DNA of 64,000 bases from Prevotella veroralis DSM 19559 = JCM 6290 (GTDB lineage: Bacteria > Bacteroidota > Bacteroidia > Bacteroidales > Bacteroidaceae): contig NZ_KB898326.1 in the NCBI RefSeq assembly GCF_000377625.1, positions 186,001 through 250,000 of the forward strand, read 5' to 3'. The position numbers and the translations under genes are program-made. Position 1 is the stretch's first letter. Every line of letters begins with the position of its first letter. A model generated the notes under the pieces. The model saw only the letters and a list, made by a program, of their open reading frames with translations. It searched no databases and was not told the DNA's origin. This document shows positions 16,856 through 25,978 of this stretch, one piece after another.

Positions 16856-17551
16856 TCATCCATTCACGAGCGTTTCCAGTTCGCTAAATGACTTCATCTT
16901 CAAAAGATGAGGATGCTCATATTCATCGACAACTTCGTGTTGCCAGACAGTAGGAAAGGGTATATGGGCAGCCCAACCACCAAGTTTTAACACTGGCTCA
17001 ACGTCCGACTTGAACGAATTACCCACCATTAAGAGCTGCTCAATGCCGATTCCATATTGCTTACAAAGTCTTTCGTAAGCTGCAGGAGTCTTATCCGACA
17101 CCACGACAATATCGTCGAAACAATCTCTCAAACCCGATCGTTTGAACTTTGACTCTTGGTCTAATAGCTCGCCTTTAGTAAACACTACCATCTTATATAA
17201 GCCCGATTTGCGTAGCTCCTGCAAGGTTTCTTCTACTCCTTCAAGCGGCTTGCCTGGTAATTGCAAGAGCGATTTTCCCATCTTGATGATGGCTGCCACT
17301 TCCGCAGAAGTCAGTTTCCCGTCACTCACGTGTGTGGCGTTTTCGAGCAAGGAGAGGATGAACGCCTTACTACCATAGCCCAACAACTCCATGTTGGCGG
17401 TCTCGGTTGCGAACAAAGCCTGCGATATGTCCCCAGCAGGAGCATAGTTTTTCAATAAGTCACAATAATCTTTCTCCACTGAAGCAAAGTAAGTTTGACA
17501 TTCCCAAAGGGTGTCATCAGCATCGAAAGCAATCAGTGATATATCCCTCAT
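16856..17551 (-). CDS. HAD-superfamily hydrolase
   Basis: 231 residues, cytoplasmic. Motif I is FDADDTLW (Asp10 nucleophile, Asp12), motif II is VFTKGE, motif III the lysine in KTPAAYERL, and motif IV GNSFKSDVEP. A helical cap lies between motifs I and II. This is a small-molecule phosphatase of the YjjG/phosphoglycolate type; substrate unknown. Its start is three bases from the stop of the upstream secreted-protein gene on the same strand, so the two are co-transcribed. Confidence 0.88.
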   Translation of the reverse strand: MRDISLIAFDADDTLWECQTYFASVEKDYCDLLKNYAPAGDISQALFATETANMELLGYGSKAFILSLLENATHVSDGKLTSAEVAAIIKMGKSLLQLPGKPLEGVEETLQELRKSGLYKMVVFTKGELLDQESKFKRSGLRDCFDDIVVVSDKTPAAYERLCKQYGIGIEQLLMVGNSFKSDVEPVLKLGGWAAHIPFPTVWQHEVVDEYEHPHLLKMKSFSELETLVNG

Positions 17552-17554
17552 CGT

Positions 17555-18592
17555 CTATTCAATTACGAACATAACATTGCGGAACTGTTCCTTAGGAGCC
17601 GCTTCATTCGTTAATACCTCGGGGACTTTTACAAGGTTGCGAGCCTGTAAAAGGTCGATAGTATCCCACATTATTTCATGAAAGAGGACGATGGAAGTGC
17701 GCTTATCATCAATCTTTGTAATCGCTTGAGCACGTGTGATATTATCCTTAACGGCTGAAGCTAAGCTCGCAGACAATCGATGACAAAGATTGTTGACAGC
17801 ATCTTGTTTCTCCCTGTCAATTACTGGTATCTGTAACTTCCCAGCCTCATTAACAATGCCGTAAGGCTTTAGGTGGTCGATAACAGTAGCATCTTTCAAC
17901 TCCTCATTATCGAGTAGGCATTGTGCTAAAGGCATTAAGTCAGCATGTTGCGGGGCATTTTTAAGGCTCGTTCTTGTCCATGTTTCTTGTATAGAACCAT
18001 AGCTGTTGGTGCCGAACTGAGTTTTCTTTCTTGGTTCACAAAGTATCCAAACCACTCCTTTCCAGTCTGTTTTGTTATCCAATTTATATCTATCTGGTGC
18101 TATCGCATCCCATGCCAAGCCATCAAGCATATAGGAGAAAGCAATGCTAAAAGCGTTATCAGCAAAATTACTCTTGCCTAATTCAGTAACAAGCTGTCGA
18201 TAATCACCCTCCGACTTATCCATCACGTCTGTTGCAATAGATCGGCTTAATTGACGAAGTGCAGCCGTTTGTTCGATGTCAAAGATAGGTAAGGTGGTTT
18301 GCCATTTATTACTTTCCACCTGCTTTACCATCCCTGCTTTCTCTAAGTAAGCGAGCTGCTCATCATTGAAAGTAAGCCCCGCTTTGCGCAAAGCCTTAGC
18401 CGTACTCGGTGTGCGAAGCATGTAAAGTAATTGCCAGTTGTTATCCTTCTTGATGTATTCGAAGGGGTGGACAGACTTAAAATCACTGTATGCAACGCGT
18501 TCACACTGGCTTAGATTACGCATTACGTTTTGTGCGAAAACAGTCGTTACAGCCATGCTTAACGCAGCTATAAGTATTATTTTTAGTTTCAT
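17555..18592 (-). CDS. Secreted protein of unknown function
   Basis: 345 residues with a clear signal peptide (MKLKIILIAALSMAVTTVFA, cut before Q). The mature part is mostly helical and polar, with no metal or catalytic motif I recognise. Segments such as YIKKDNNWQLLYMLRTPSTA and SIVLFHEIMWDTIDLLQARN give no family. It precedes the HAD gene with a three-base gap. The start codon ATG is at 18590-18592, and the T of the end of an IS630-type element falls on the same base: the element has been inserted immediately upstream and has separated the gene from its original promoter. Confidence 0.75.
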   Translation of the reverse strand: MKLKIILIAALSMAVTTVFAQNVMRNLSQCERVAYSDFKSVHPFEYIKKDNNWQLLYMLRTPSTAKALRKAGLTFNDEQLAYLEKAGMVKQVESNKWQTTLPIFDIEQTAALRQLSRSIATDVMDKSEGDYRQLVTELGKSNFADNAFSIAFSYMLDGLAWDAIAPDRYKLDNKTDWKGVVWILCEPRKKTQFGTNSYGSIQETWTRTSLKNAPQHADLMPLAQCLLDNEELKDATVIDHLKPYGIVNEAGKLQIPVIDREKQDAVNNLCHRLSASLASAVKDNITRAQAITKIDDKRTSIVLFHEIMWDTIDLLQARNLVKVPEVLTNEAAPKEQFRNVMFVIE

Positions 18593-19708
18593 AAGTAGGT
18601 CGTAAGAATTAATTTATACTAAGCTATATGGTTAAAATTGATTTTGATTCCAGCCCCGATTGCCGCCAAGGCTCTGTTTGTGGCATAGAGCAGGGCATCT
18701 GTTGAGAGATAATCCACAGGTCTGAGCCATTTCCCCTTGAGGATGCGCCAAAGAGTCTCGGCAATATTAAGATGTGGGCTATAAGGAGGGAGAAAGAAAA
18801 GGAACAGCCACCACTTTTCTCATAGGGAAGAAGTTCCCGCATAAGCCTGCATCTGTGTACATTTGCGTTGTCAAGGACTACAAAGATCCTTCTGCTGATA
18901 CGGAGCGACATACGGTCAAGAAAGTCAGCGACCTTGTCTGCGGTCATGTTCTCTGTCGTAGTGAAATCCCTCATATCTGTTCCTGCGGTCTATCATGCCG
19001 AATATATTGAGCCGGAGACCTCTTTCACAGGGGATGTAGACATCTTCACTGCGGAACTGCCATCCGTATGGCACATATCCATCCATACAGATATGACTCT
19101 CATCACCATAGTAAAGGTCTATAAGACCGTCCTTTTCCTGTTGTACGAGTTCCTGCAGCTTCTCTCTATTGTAAGCATAGAGCTGCGGCGAGGGGCTCCC
19201 CTTGGAACGTTTCCTTATACGTCTATATCTTGCACCAATGCGGATAAAAAAGCCCGGAAGGTACTTTCCGCTCGCTTTCTTGCCGGAAGCCTGCTGCCAG
19301 GCTTCTTTCGCTTTCTTCATGCTCTGCCTGTCATTCTCGATGGTCCTGCGTACCAATTCCTCGTCAGAACTGTCTATTATATCGGTTTCCGACCTCGCCC
19401 GAGACGTGTATCCAGCCCTTGACACCTTCACACTCGACCCGTTTCACCCATGAGTTGACTGATATGTGTGTCATTTCTGTTTGAATACCGACTTCTTTTG
19501 ATGTTAGACCATTGGATTTCAACAGTATGGCACGACAACGCATACGGAAGGAATGGCTCTTACCAAGCCGGAAGCTCTCCTCCAACTGAAGACGCTCTTT
19601 GTCTGTCAGTTCTATAATCTTGATCTTTCCGATAGTTGTACTTCTTTTATATGTCCGCACAAAGGTACGAAAAAAGTATGATATAAACTATTTTTCAACA
19701 TCTACTTA
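18592..19708 (-). mobile_element. IS630-type insertion sequence, decayed
   Basis: About 1117 bp. The ends are imperfect inverted repeats: reading inward, the low end begins TAAGTAGGTCGTAAGAATTA and the high end TAAGTAGATGTTGAAAAATA, and both continue with a TTTATA stretch. The TA at each edge fits the TA target duplication of the IS630/Tc1 group. Between them lies one disrupted transposase. Size, ends and transposase motifs agree with IS630. Confidence 0.8.
18619..19660 (-). pseudogene. IS630-family transposase, several frameshifts
   Basis: The coding sequence begins near 19660 with an HTH part (SKEVGIQTEMTHISVNSWVKR). It must change frame near 19425 (VKG to LDTRLGRGRKP), near 19383 (to IIDSSDEELVRR), near 18963 (YEGF to TTTENMTADKV) and near 18815 (YEK to WLFLFFLPPYSPHLNIAETL), and ends at TAG 18619. 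The DDE core is visible in pieces: YYGDESH, VVLDNANVHR and the NIAETLW glutamate. Four shifts argue for decay rather than programmed frameshifting. The first frame has no ATG, only GTG. A -7-like TACCTTTG lies at 19660-19667. Confidence 0.82.
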
Positions 19709-19916
19709 CCATCTTCAGATTATTTAGTCGCAGATTTAATAGTAGAACTTTCGGTGCAGATATCGTATTTTGTCTTTTACAAAGCAACTATCTGCGTCCT
19801 TTTTTAGTATTAATCAGCGAAATCCTTCTTTAGTATATTATGATTGTGAATAGGAAATAGGGGGTGTCTTGAAGAATTGGTACTGGGCTCGTCTACTCTT
19901 GAAAAATTTTATTCGA

Positions 19917-20636
19917 TTACTTCATTAATATCTCCTGTGCATGAAGCACACTTTTCTTCGTAGGTGGTTTAACGTCAGAAAGTGAATAGGGAATCTCTAA
20001 TTGCTCCCATTTGTAAACGCCTAAGTCGTGATAGGGGAGGACTTCTATGCGTTCTATATTATCTAATGTACCAATAAAAGCACGTAACTTGTATAGGGAT
20101 TCATCGTCATCATTAATCCCAGGAACCAACACATATCTTATCCAAACAGGCTTTTTGATGTCGGAAAGATAACGTGCACAATCAAGTATATGCTCATTCT
20201 CCCAACCCGTAAGCTGCTTATGCGCCTGGTTATCAATGTGCTTTATATCCAATAATACTAAATCGGTGTATTGCATCAACGCTTCAAAAGCTACAAAAAA
20301 ATTGCCCTTTCGAGTAAAAGGTTGTGCCGAAGTGTCGAGGCAAGTGTTAACCCCTATGCCTTTAGCCTTACGGAAGAGCTCTGTCAATGGACGTATTTGC
20401 AACAACGCTTCTCCACCACTCACGGTGATTCCGCCCTTCTCTCCCCAGTAAGTGCGATAGCGTAATGCTTGCGAAAGAACGTCATCAACAGGGCGGAGGT
20501 TGCCCCCCGCTCTGTCCCAAGTATCCGGATTGTGACAATACTGGCACCGCATTGAGCACCCTTTCAGAAAGATAACAAAGCGAATACCAGGTCCGTCAAC
20601 CGATCCAAACGATTCAACCGAGTGCACTCGGAGCAT
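19917..20636 (-). CDS. pflA: Pyruvate formate-lyase activating enzyme
   Basis: 239 residues from ATG at 20636 (MLRVHSVESFGSVDGPGIRF), which matches the usual start a few residues before the H-S-x-E-S motif. ATG at 20699 would add 21 residues and overlap pflB. The radical-SAM cluster motif is C-S-M-R-C-Q-Y-C (CxxxCxxC). The SAM-binding TVSGGEALLQ follows. It makes the glycyl radical on PflB under anaerobic conditions. It lies 49 bases downstream of pflB in the same operon. Confidence 0.93.
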   Translation of the reverse strand: MLRVHSVESFGSVDGPGIRFVIFLKGCSMRCQYCHNPDTWDRAGGNLRPVDDVLSQALRYRTYWGEKGGITVSGGEALLQIRPLTELFRKAKGIGVNTCLDTSAQPFTRKGNFFVAFEALMQYTDLVLLDIKHIDNQAHKQLTGWENEHILDCARYLSDIKKPVWIRYVLVPGINDDDESLYKLRAFIGTLDNIERIEVLPYHDLGVYKWEQLEIPYSLSDVKPPTKKSVLHAQEILMK

Positions 20637-20685
20637 CGTTTCGGGCGTTGTTAATTGTGAACTGTCTGTCTGCAATTTATTTACT

Positions 20686-22932
20686 TTACATTGAACCATG
20701 TGCACGACGTGCGATAACATCCAATTGCTGCTCACGAGTAAGGTCGATGAACTTCACCGCATAACCGCTTACACGAATGGTGAAGTTGGCATATTCCTCC
20801 TTCTCTGGGTGCTCCATACAATCGATTAGTTTGTCAACACCAAATACATTGACATTCAAGTGATGTGCACCACGACTGAAATAGCCGTCCATCACACCCA
20901 CAAGTGTGCTGAAACGTTCCTCATCGTTATGCCCAAGAGCATCTGGACTGATGGTCTGAGTGTTAGATATTCCGTCCAAAGCGTACTCGTATGGGAGCTT
21001 AGCCGTTGAGTTTAACGATGCCAACAAACCATTTTGTTCAGCACCATAAGATGGGTTAGCACCTGGAGCCAATGGTGCACCAGCAGGACGACCATCAGGC
21101 ATATTACCCGTAAACTTACCATATACGACGTTAGAAGTGATGGTAAGAATACTTGTTGTAGGCTCAGAGTTACGGTAGGTGTGATGCTTACGAATCATGT
21201 TCATGAAGGTTTTTAACAACCAAACAGCAATATCATCAGCACGGTCGTCGTCGTTTCCATAGCGTGGGAAGTCACCCTCTGTCTTAAACTCAATTGGGAA
21301 TCCCGTCTCATCGCGAATGATGTTTACTTTGGCATACTTGATAGCTGAAATAGAGTCGACCACATGGCTGAAACCAGCAATACCCGTAGCAAAAGTGCGA
21401 CGCACATCTGTATCGATAAGCGCTAACTCTGCTGCTTCGTAGAAATACTTATCGTGCATGTAATGAATGAGATTCAGTGTGTTTACATAGATTCCCGAAA
21501 GCCATTCCATCATATCCATGAAGCGTGGCATAAACTCTTCGTAGGTTACCACATCGCCTTCAATAGGGCGATAAGCTGGACCACATTGCTCACGTGTCTT
21601 GCTATCTACACCGCCACTAATAGCATAGGTGAGGCACTTCGCAAGGTTAGCACGTGCACCAAAGAACTGCATCTCCTTACCTGTCTGTGTAGCTGATACG
21701 CAACAGCAGATAGAATAATCATCTCCCCATATAGGGCGCATCACGTCATCATTCTCGTATTGGATAGAACTTGTTGAGATGGATATCTTTGCTGCATAAT
21801 CCTTGAAAGGCTTTGGCAAACGTGAACTATATAATACGGTGAGGTTAGGTTCTGGTGATGGACCCATATTCTCAAGTGTGTGCAAGAAGCGAAAATCGTT
21901 CTTCGTTACCATTGAACGACCATCCATTCCTAATCCTGCAACCTCCAACGTAGCCCACACTGGATCGCCAGAGAACAATTGGTTATATGATGGAATACGA
22001 GCAAACTTAACCATGCGGAACTTCATAACTATGTGGTCGATAAGTTCCTGTGCCTCAACCTCTGTTAGTGTTCCTTCCTGCAAATCGCGCTGAATATAGA
22101 TATCTAAGAAGGTAGAAATACGCCCCACTGACATTGCAGCACCATTTTGTGTCTTAATAGCTGCAAGATAACCAAAGTATAACCACTGCACAGCTTCATG
22201 TGCATTGCTTGCTGGTTCAGAGATGTCATAACCATAGATAGCTGCCATTTCTTTCATTTCCTTCAATGCCTTAATCTGCATAGAGATCTCTTCACGAAGG
22301 CGAATCACCTCTTCGGTCATTGTGCCATCGCCACAATTGCGTAGGTCTTTTACCTTTTCATTGATGAGGAAGTCGATACCATACAATGCCACACGACGAT
22401 AGTCTCCAACGATACGACCACGCCCATAAGTATCAGGAAGTCCTGTAAGAATATGATTGTGTCTGACGAGCTTCATCTCATCAGTGTAAGCATCAAAGAC
22501 GCCATCGTTATGTGTCTTGCAGTATTTTGTGAAAATTTCGTGTAGTTTCTCTGATGGTTCATAGCCATAAGTAGTGCAGGCTTGTTCGGCCATCTTTATA
22601 CCACCATAAGGCATAAAGGCACGTTTAAGCGGCTTATCAGTCTGTAAACCCACGACCTTTTCCAAATCTTTAGTCCCTTCGCCAATATATCCAGGACCGT
22701 ATGCGGTCATACTAGAAACGACTTCTGTCTCCATATCCAATACGCCCCCTTTAGCACGCTCTTGCTTTTGAAGGTCTTTGAGCATGCCCCAAAGTTTATT
22801 AGTAGCCTCGGTTGGTTTCTCAAGGAAAGAAGCATCACCATCATAACGAGTGTAATTGTCTTGTATAAACTGACGCATATTGACCTCATCAAGCCACTTT
22901 GTACCAGTAAATCCTCTCCATGCTTTTTTCAT
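20686..22932 (-). CDS. pflB: Formate C-acetyltransferase (pyruvate formate-lyase)
   Basis: 748 residues, the usual length. The catalytic cysteine run is at residues 409-411 ([10 protein letters not shown]) and the glycyl-radical motif RVSGYAV puts the radical on Gly723, close to the C-terminus. The enzyme converts pyruvate and CoA to acetyl-CoA and formate, the main anaerobic pyruvate route. It is followed by its activase. A -7 box is found about 90 bases upstream of the start. Confidence 0.96.
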   Translation of the reverse strand: MKKAWRGFTGTKWLDEVNMRQFIQDNYTRYDGDASFLEKPTEATNKLWGMLKDLQKQERAKGGVLDMETEVVSSMTAYGPGYIGEGTKDLEKVVGLQTDKPLKRAFMPYGGIKMAEQACTTYGYEPSEKLHEIFTKYCKTHNDGVFDAYTDEMKLVRHNHILTGLPDTYGRGRIVGDYRRVALYGIDFLINEKVKDLRNCGDGTMTEEVIRLREEISMQIKALKEMKEMAAIYGYDISEPASNAHEAVQWLYFGYLAAIKTQNGAAMSVGRISTFLDIYIQRDLQEGTLTEVEAQELIDHIVMKFRMVKFARIPSYNQLFSGDPVWATLEVAGLGMDGRSMVTKNDFRFLHTLENMGPSPEPNLTVLYSSRLPKPFKDYAAKISISTSSIQYENDDVMRPIWGDDYSICCCVSATQTGKEMQFFGARANLAKCLTYAISGGVDSKTREQCGPAYRPIEGDVVTYEEFMPRFMDMMEWLSGIYVNTLNLIHYMHDKYFYEAAELALIDTDVRRTFATGIAGFSHVVDSISAIKYAKVNIIRDETGFPIEFKTEGDFPRYGNDDDRADDIAVWLLKTFMNMIRKHHTYRNSEPTTSILTITSNVVYGKFTGNMPDGRPAGAPLAPGANPSYGAEQNGLLASLNSTAKLPYEYALDGISNTQTISPDALGHNDEERFSTLVGVMDGYFSRGAHHLNVNVFGVDKLIDCMEHPEKEEYANFTIRVSGYAVKFIDLTREQQLDVIARRAHGSM

Positions 22933-23018
22933 AATTGTCTGTTTTGTTATTATGTAAAACGTTTAGTGAATTAGTTTGTAAATGTTCATAATGACAAAGC
23001 ATTACTAAATTACGGGGT

Positions 23019-23026
23019 CAAAGTTA
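23019..23026 (-). promoter_or_regulatory. -7 box of the pflB-pflA operon
   Basis: TAACTTTG on the minus strand, a perfect TAnnTTTG; the leader would be about 80 bases. Confidence 0.55.
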
Positions 23027-23162
23027 GGTAAAAAAAGCGTAATACAAAGTCTTCGGATATGTTTATATCTATAAAATACATATAAGTAGGTATGGTTATT
23101 CAGAACCTAAGGGGGATTGTAAGAATAGGGTGTCTGCCGTTGTTTGTTGCCATTTACTAACT

Positions 23163-23207
23163 TACCCATGTAGCCTAGTATAAATTAATTCTTACGACCT
23201 ACTTATG
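23163..23207. mobile_element. Remnant of a second IS630-type end
   Basis: The 32 bases 23176-23207 are identical to the reverse complement of 18590-18621, the transposase-distal end of the IS630 element. Similarity continues upstream into the last codons (CATGTAGCCTAG against CATATAGCTTAG). The rest of the element is absent, so this is a deletion scar or a solo end. Confidence 0.65.
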
Positions 23208-23213
23208 CTATTT

Positions 23214-23236
23214 AAGTTTTACTGGACAGCAATAAT
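23214..23236. repeat. 23-bp repeat, copy 1
   Basis: AAGTTTTACTGGACAGCAAT followed by AAT; it differs by a single base from the copy at 58768-58790. It directly follows the IS630 remnant. It may be the end of another, lost mobile element. Confidence 0.5.
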
Positions 23237-23245
23237 CAACAAACA

Positions 23246-23282
23246 AAGAGGGCGTTTCTTCAATATGAAGAAACGCCCTCTT
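23246..23282. repeat. Module A hairpin, perfect copy
   Basis: AAGAGGGCGTTTCTTC and GAAGAAACGCCCTCTT pair over 16 bases without mismatch around the loop AATAT. It is the most intact example of module A in the window. A further GAAACGCC arm follows to about 23300. Confidence 0.8.
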
Positions 23283-23344
23283 CGCATCAAGGAAACGCCT
23301 CCGTTGATGACAGAAGAGCCCTTCTTTGATTAATGATAGTGCTA

Positions 23345-23490
23345 TAAAGTAGGGACAGATGCCCTCGTCTGCCCGCCTAAATGGGGTGTTTGGGGCGAAT
23401 GGAATATGTTATTAGAACAATATATCCTTATGTTTGCTGTCTGAAAAAATCATCTTGTATCGGACAGACGAGGGCTTCTGTCCCTACTTA
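23345..23490. repeat. MITE-like repeat, module B
   Basis: 146 bp: left end AAAGTAGGGACAGATGCCCT, right end CGGACAGACGAGGGCTTCTG and TCCCTACTT as its inverse. The spacer is related to that of the copy at 1408-1557 (both contain an ATATGTTATTAG/ATATGTCATTAG-like segment). Confidence 0.7.
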
Positions 23491-23492
23491 AG

Positions 23493-23640
23493 GAGCCTCA
23501 CCCCCACCCCCTCTCCGAATGGAGAGGGGAGTAGATAGTATTGTTTTCCACAGAACAAACAACTCGTTAACTTGTCAACCTGTCCACTCGTCAACTCGAA
23601 GTAATCATAATTTTGAATTATGAACTTTGAATTTTGAATT
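23493..23640. repeat. Modules D and E
   Basis: Module D at 23493-23534 is the hairpin CCCCTCTCCGAATGGAGAGG. Module E at 23551-23640 has the run CTTGTCAACCTGTCCACTCG followed by AAGTAATCAT and AATTTTGAATTATGAAC. Module E recurs inverted at 36316-36405 and direct at 36696-36783; module D recurs at 50346. Confidence 0.65.
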
Positions 23641-23649
23641 AAAGAAAGC

Positions 23650-25179
23650 CTATGCCACTTTCTCCAAACGCTTCATCATCAAGAACATGAAGGCTGCGGA
23701 AACGAGGCAGAGAACGATGAATACTGACCAAACAATGGTGAGTGACAAGCCGCCCCAGAGGTATCCTCCAACGCTGACAAGGAGGTTTCCGATTGCTGTG
23801 GCTACAAACCATCCGCCCATCATTGCGCCCTTGTACTTTGGAGGAGCTACCTTACTAACGAAGCTGATACCCATCGGACTGAGCAATAACTCACCAAAGG
23901 TGAGGACGAGGTAAGTACCAATTAGCCAGTTGGCTGACGCAAATGGGGTTGCTCCACCTGCTGCCTTTGCTGCTGCCTGTTCGTTAGGTGTGAGCAAACC
24001 TTGCGATGCCATGACCATAAGGAAGTAGGCGCAACCTGCAACAATCATACCGTATGCAATCTTACGAGGTGCTGAAGGCTCCTTACCTTTGGCTGCCAAC
24101 GAACTGAAGATAGCCATACTTACTGGTGTGAGGGCTACTACATAGAATGGATTGAACTGCTGGAAAATAGGTGCACTAACCTCTACTGAGCCAGAAAGAT
24201 CTCTGTATTTCGACATTAAAACTAATACTGCTACGAGGAAGACAACGCCTGAGATTGCCTTTGCCTTTGCTGTTTTGCTCTGGAAGAAGGTCATACCACT
24301 ATACACCATAAGCACAATCATGACTAGATTGACTACATCAAATGCCATGCTCTGAACGCCTGTTGAAACAGGACTTACAAACTCATTAGCAAAGTAAGTA
24401 AGCGTCAGACCATTCTGATGGAACGCCATCCAGAAGAAGATAACGACTGCAAAAACAAGACAGAGAGCCACAATGCGCTCCTTTGTTTGCTGTGGAGTGA
24501 GTTCTTCTTCAGCAACAGTTGTTTCCTTCTTCTCAGTCTTTCCGTTGCCACCCTCAACGTGTTTGAACATACGACGGCACCCATAATAGATTGCCATAGA
24601 CACGATTAATGATACGCAAGCTACTGCAAATGAGAAGTGGTAAGCGTCATTGCTACTGCAATGGAGCGTTGACTCAGCCCAAGACTGAATCTTTACGGCA
24701 GCCGTTGGAGCAAAGAGCGCACCAATATTGATTGCCATGTAGAAGATTGAGAACGCTGAATCGCGCTTGCCAGCAAGCTCTGGTGTGTCATAGAGATTAC
24801 CCACCATAACCTGCAGATTACCCTTAAATAGACCCGTTCCAAAGCTGATCAGCAACAGAGCTGCTAGCATAGCAACGAACGCAACAGAGCCTCCGCCCAA
24901 TGGAATAGACAGGAAGAGATAACCGACAAACATAATCGCAATACCAATGGTTACCATCTTCCCGTACCCGAACTTATCGGCCATGACGCCTCCAATAAGC
25001 GGTAGGAAGTAGACGAGACCAAGGAAGATACTATAGATTAGACCCGCTGTCCCGGCCTCTAATCCGAAGTTTGCTCTCAAGAATAAAGCGAATACTGCCA
25101 ACATTGTGTAGTATCCGAACCGCTCGCCAGTATTGGCTAATGCCAAGGCATAAAGCGCTTTTGGTTGGTTTTCAAACAT
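23650..25179 (-). CDS. POT-family (proton-dependent) peptide transporter
   Basis: 509 residues with about 12-14 membrane helices. The first helix carries NTGERFGYY, the position of the ExxERFxYY motif of POT/PTR2 transporters, with Asn where the first Glu is expected. The PTR2 signatures GGVMADKFGYGK and FSIFYMAINIGALFAP are present. It should import di- and tripeptides across the inner membrane. It is the third gene of an operon after a LysM protein and a barrel protein (gaps 26 and 23 bases). Confidence 0.9.
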   Translation of the reverse strand: MFENQPKALYALALANTGERFGYYTMLAVFALFLRANFGLEAGTAGLIYSIFLGLVYFLPLIGGVMADKFGYGKMVTIGIAIMFVGYLFLSIPLGGGSVAFVAMLAALLLISFGTGLFKGNLQVMVGNLYDTPELAGKRDSAFSIFYMAINIGALFAPTAAVKIQSWAESTLHCSSNDAYHFSFAVACVSLIVSMAIYYGCRRMFKHVEGGNGKTEKKETTVAEEELTPQQTKERIVALCLVFAVVIFFWMAFHQNGLTLTYFANEFVSPVSTGVQSMAFDVVNLVMIVLMVYSGMTFFQSKTAKAKAISGVVFLVAVLVLMSKYRDLSGSVEVSAPIFQQFNPFYVVALTPVSMAIFSSLAAKGKEPSAPRKIAYGMIVAGCAYFLMVMASQGLLTPNEQAAAKAAGGATPFASANWLIGTYLVLTFGELLLSPMGISFVSKVAPPKYKGAMMGGWFVATAIGNLLVSVGGYLWGGLSLTIVWSVFIVLCLVSAAFMFLMMKRLEKVA

Positions 25180-25202
25180 AATGATAAAAATCTAGGTTAA
25201 TA

Positions 25203-25952
25203 TTACTTTGTTCGTTTGATATCGAATAGGTAAGTCGCTTTTACTACTATGTTGCCAAAGTTCGACTTGCCGAAATAATCTTTCTTAGAGCTTCCGTAGA
25301 TGTTTCCTAATCCATAGTAATAACGTCCTTCAAGTAGGAAATGCCCCACATGACGGCTGCTCCATTCCATTCCCAAGCCCGCTGCTATACCATAATCGAA
25401 CTTTTTCTCCACAGGTTTCGACTCTTGTGCGACGGTGACGTTACTACGTCCTGTGCCGTCAGTAGCAAGGTTTGGAGTGGTATAATTCATGTTGGTTGAC
25501 TCGTTCAGATAGATTCCTATCTGTGGACCAGCTTGTACGAAGAAGTTGAAACCACGCTGCTCTTTGCCCCAAGCAAGGTGTGCAAAGACTGGAATTTGTA
25601 TGTAGTTAATTGTTCGAGAGTACTTCTCCGCTTGTCCGTTGGCGTTGATAACAGGTTGATCAGTGCTTGTTTGTATCTTTTCCTGCCATCCGATAGAAGC
25701 GTAATTGACCTCTCCATAGATGGAACAGATGGTATTGAAATACTTTTCACATACGTATCTAACACTCAAACCACCTGTTATTCCTCCATGAAGAGACTGT
25801 GAAACTTTTGGACTGAAGCCCACATTAGAAAGGGCATAACCGCCATTAACACCAATGGAAAGGTCGTCACGATGTTCTCCCACTTGTGCTGCAACACGCA
25901 TCGGAAGCACAAGTAAGAGCAAAAGGAATATGCTTAATGTCTTATTTCTCAT
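25203..25952 (-). CDS. Outer-membrane beta-barrel protein (PorT/OMP_b-brl type)
   Basis: 249 residues with a signal peptide (cut near VAAQ, residue 23). The body alternates short amphipathic strands (SIGVNGGYALSNVGF, YIQIPVFAHLAW, FNFFVQAGPQIGIYL, HFLLEGRYYYGLGNIYG), as in the small outer-membrane barrels of Bacteroidetes. Function unknown. It sits between the LysM protein and the peptide transporter in one operon. Confidence 0.8.
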   Translation of the reverse strand: MRNKTLSIFLLLLLVLPMRVAAQVGEHRDDLSIGVNGGYALSNVGFSPKVSQSLHGGITGGLSVRYVCEKYFNTICSIYGEVNYASIGWQEKIQTSTDQPVINANGQAEKYSRTINYIQIPVFAHLAWGKEQRGFNFFVQAGPQIGIYLNESTNMNYTTPNLATDGTGRSNVTVAQESKPVEKKFDYGIAAGLGMEWSSRHVGHFLLEGRYYYGLGNIYGSSKKDYFGKSNFGNIVVKATYLFDIKRTK

Positions 25953-25978
25953 ATTATAAGCAGCTGTACCAACGATGG

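Noticed and set aside
18868..19422. 184-codon plus-strand frame opposite the transposase
   Set aside because: Antisense to a clear, if broken, IS630 transposase; no family resemblance.
20637..20735. Longer N-terminus for pflA
   Set aside because: It would overlap pflB and lacks similarity to known PflA starts; ATG 20636 matches the family.
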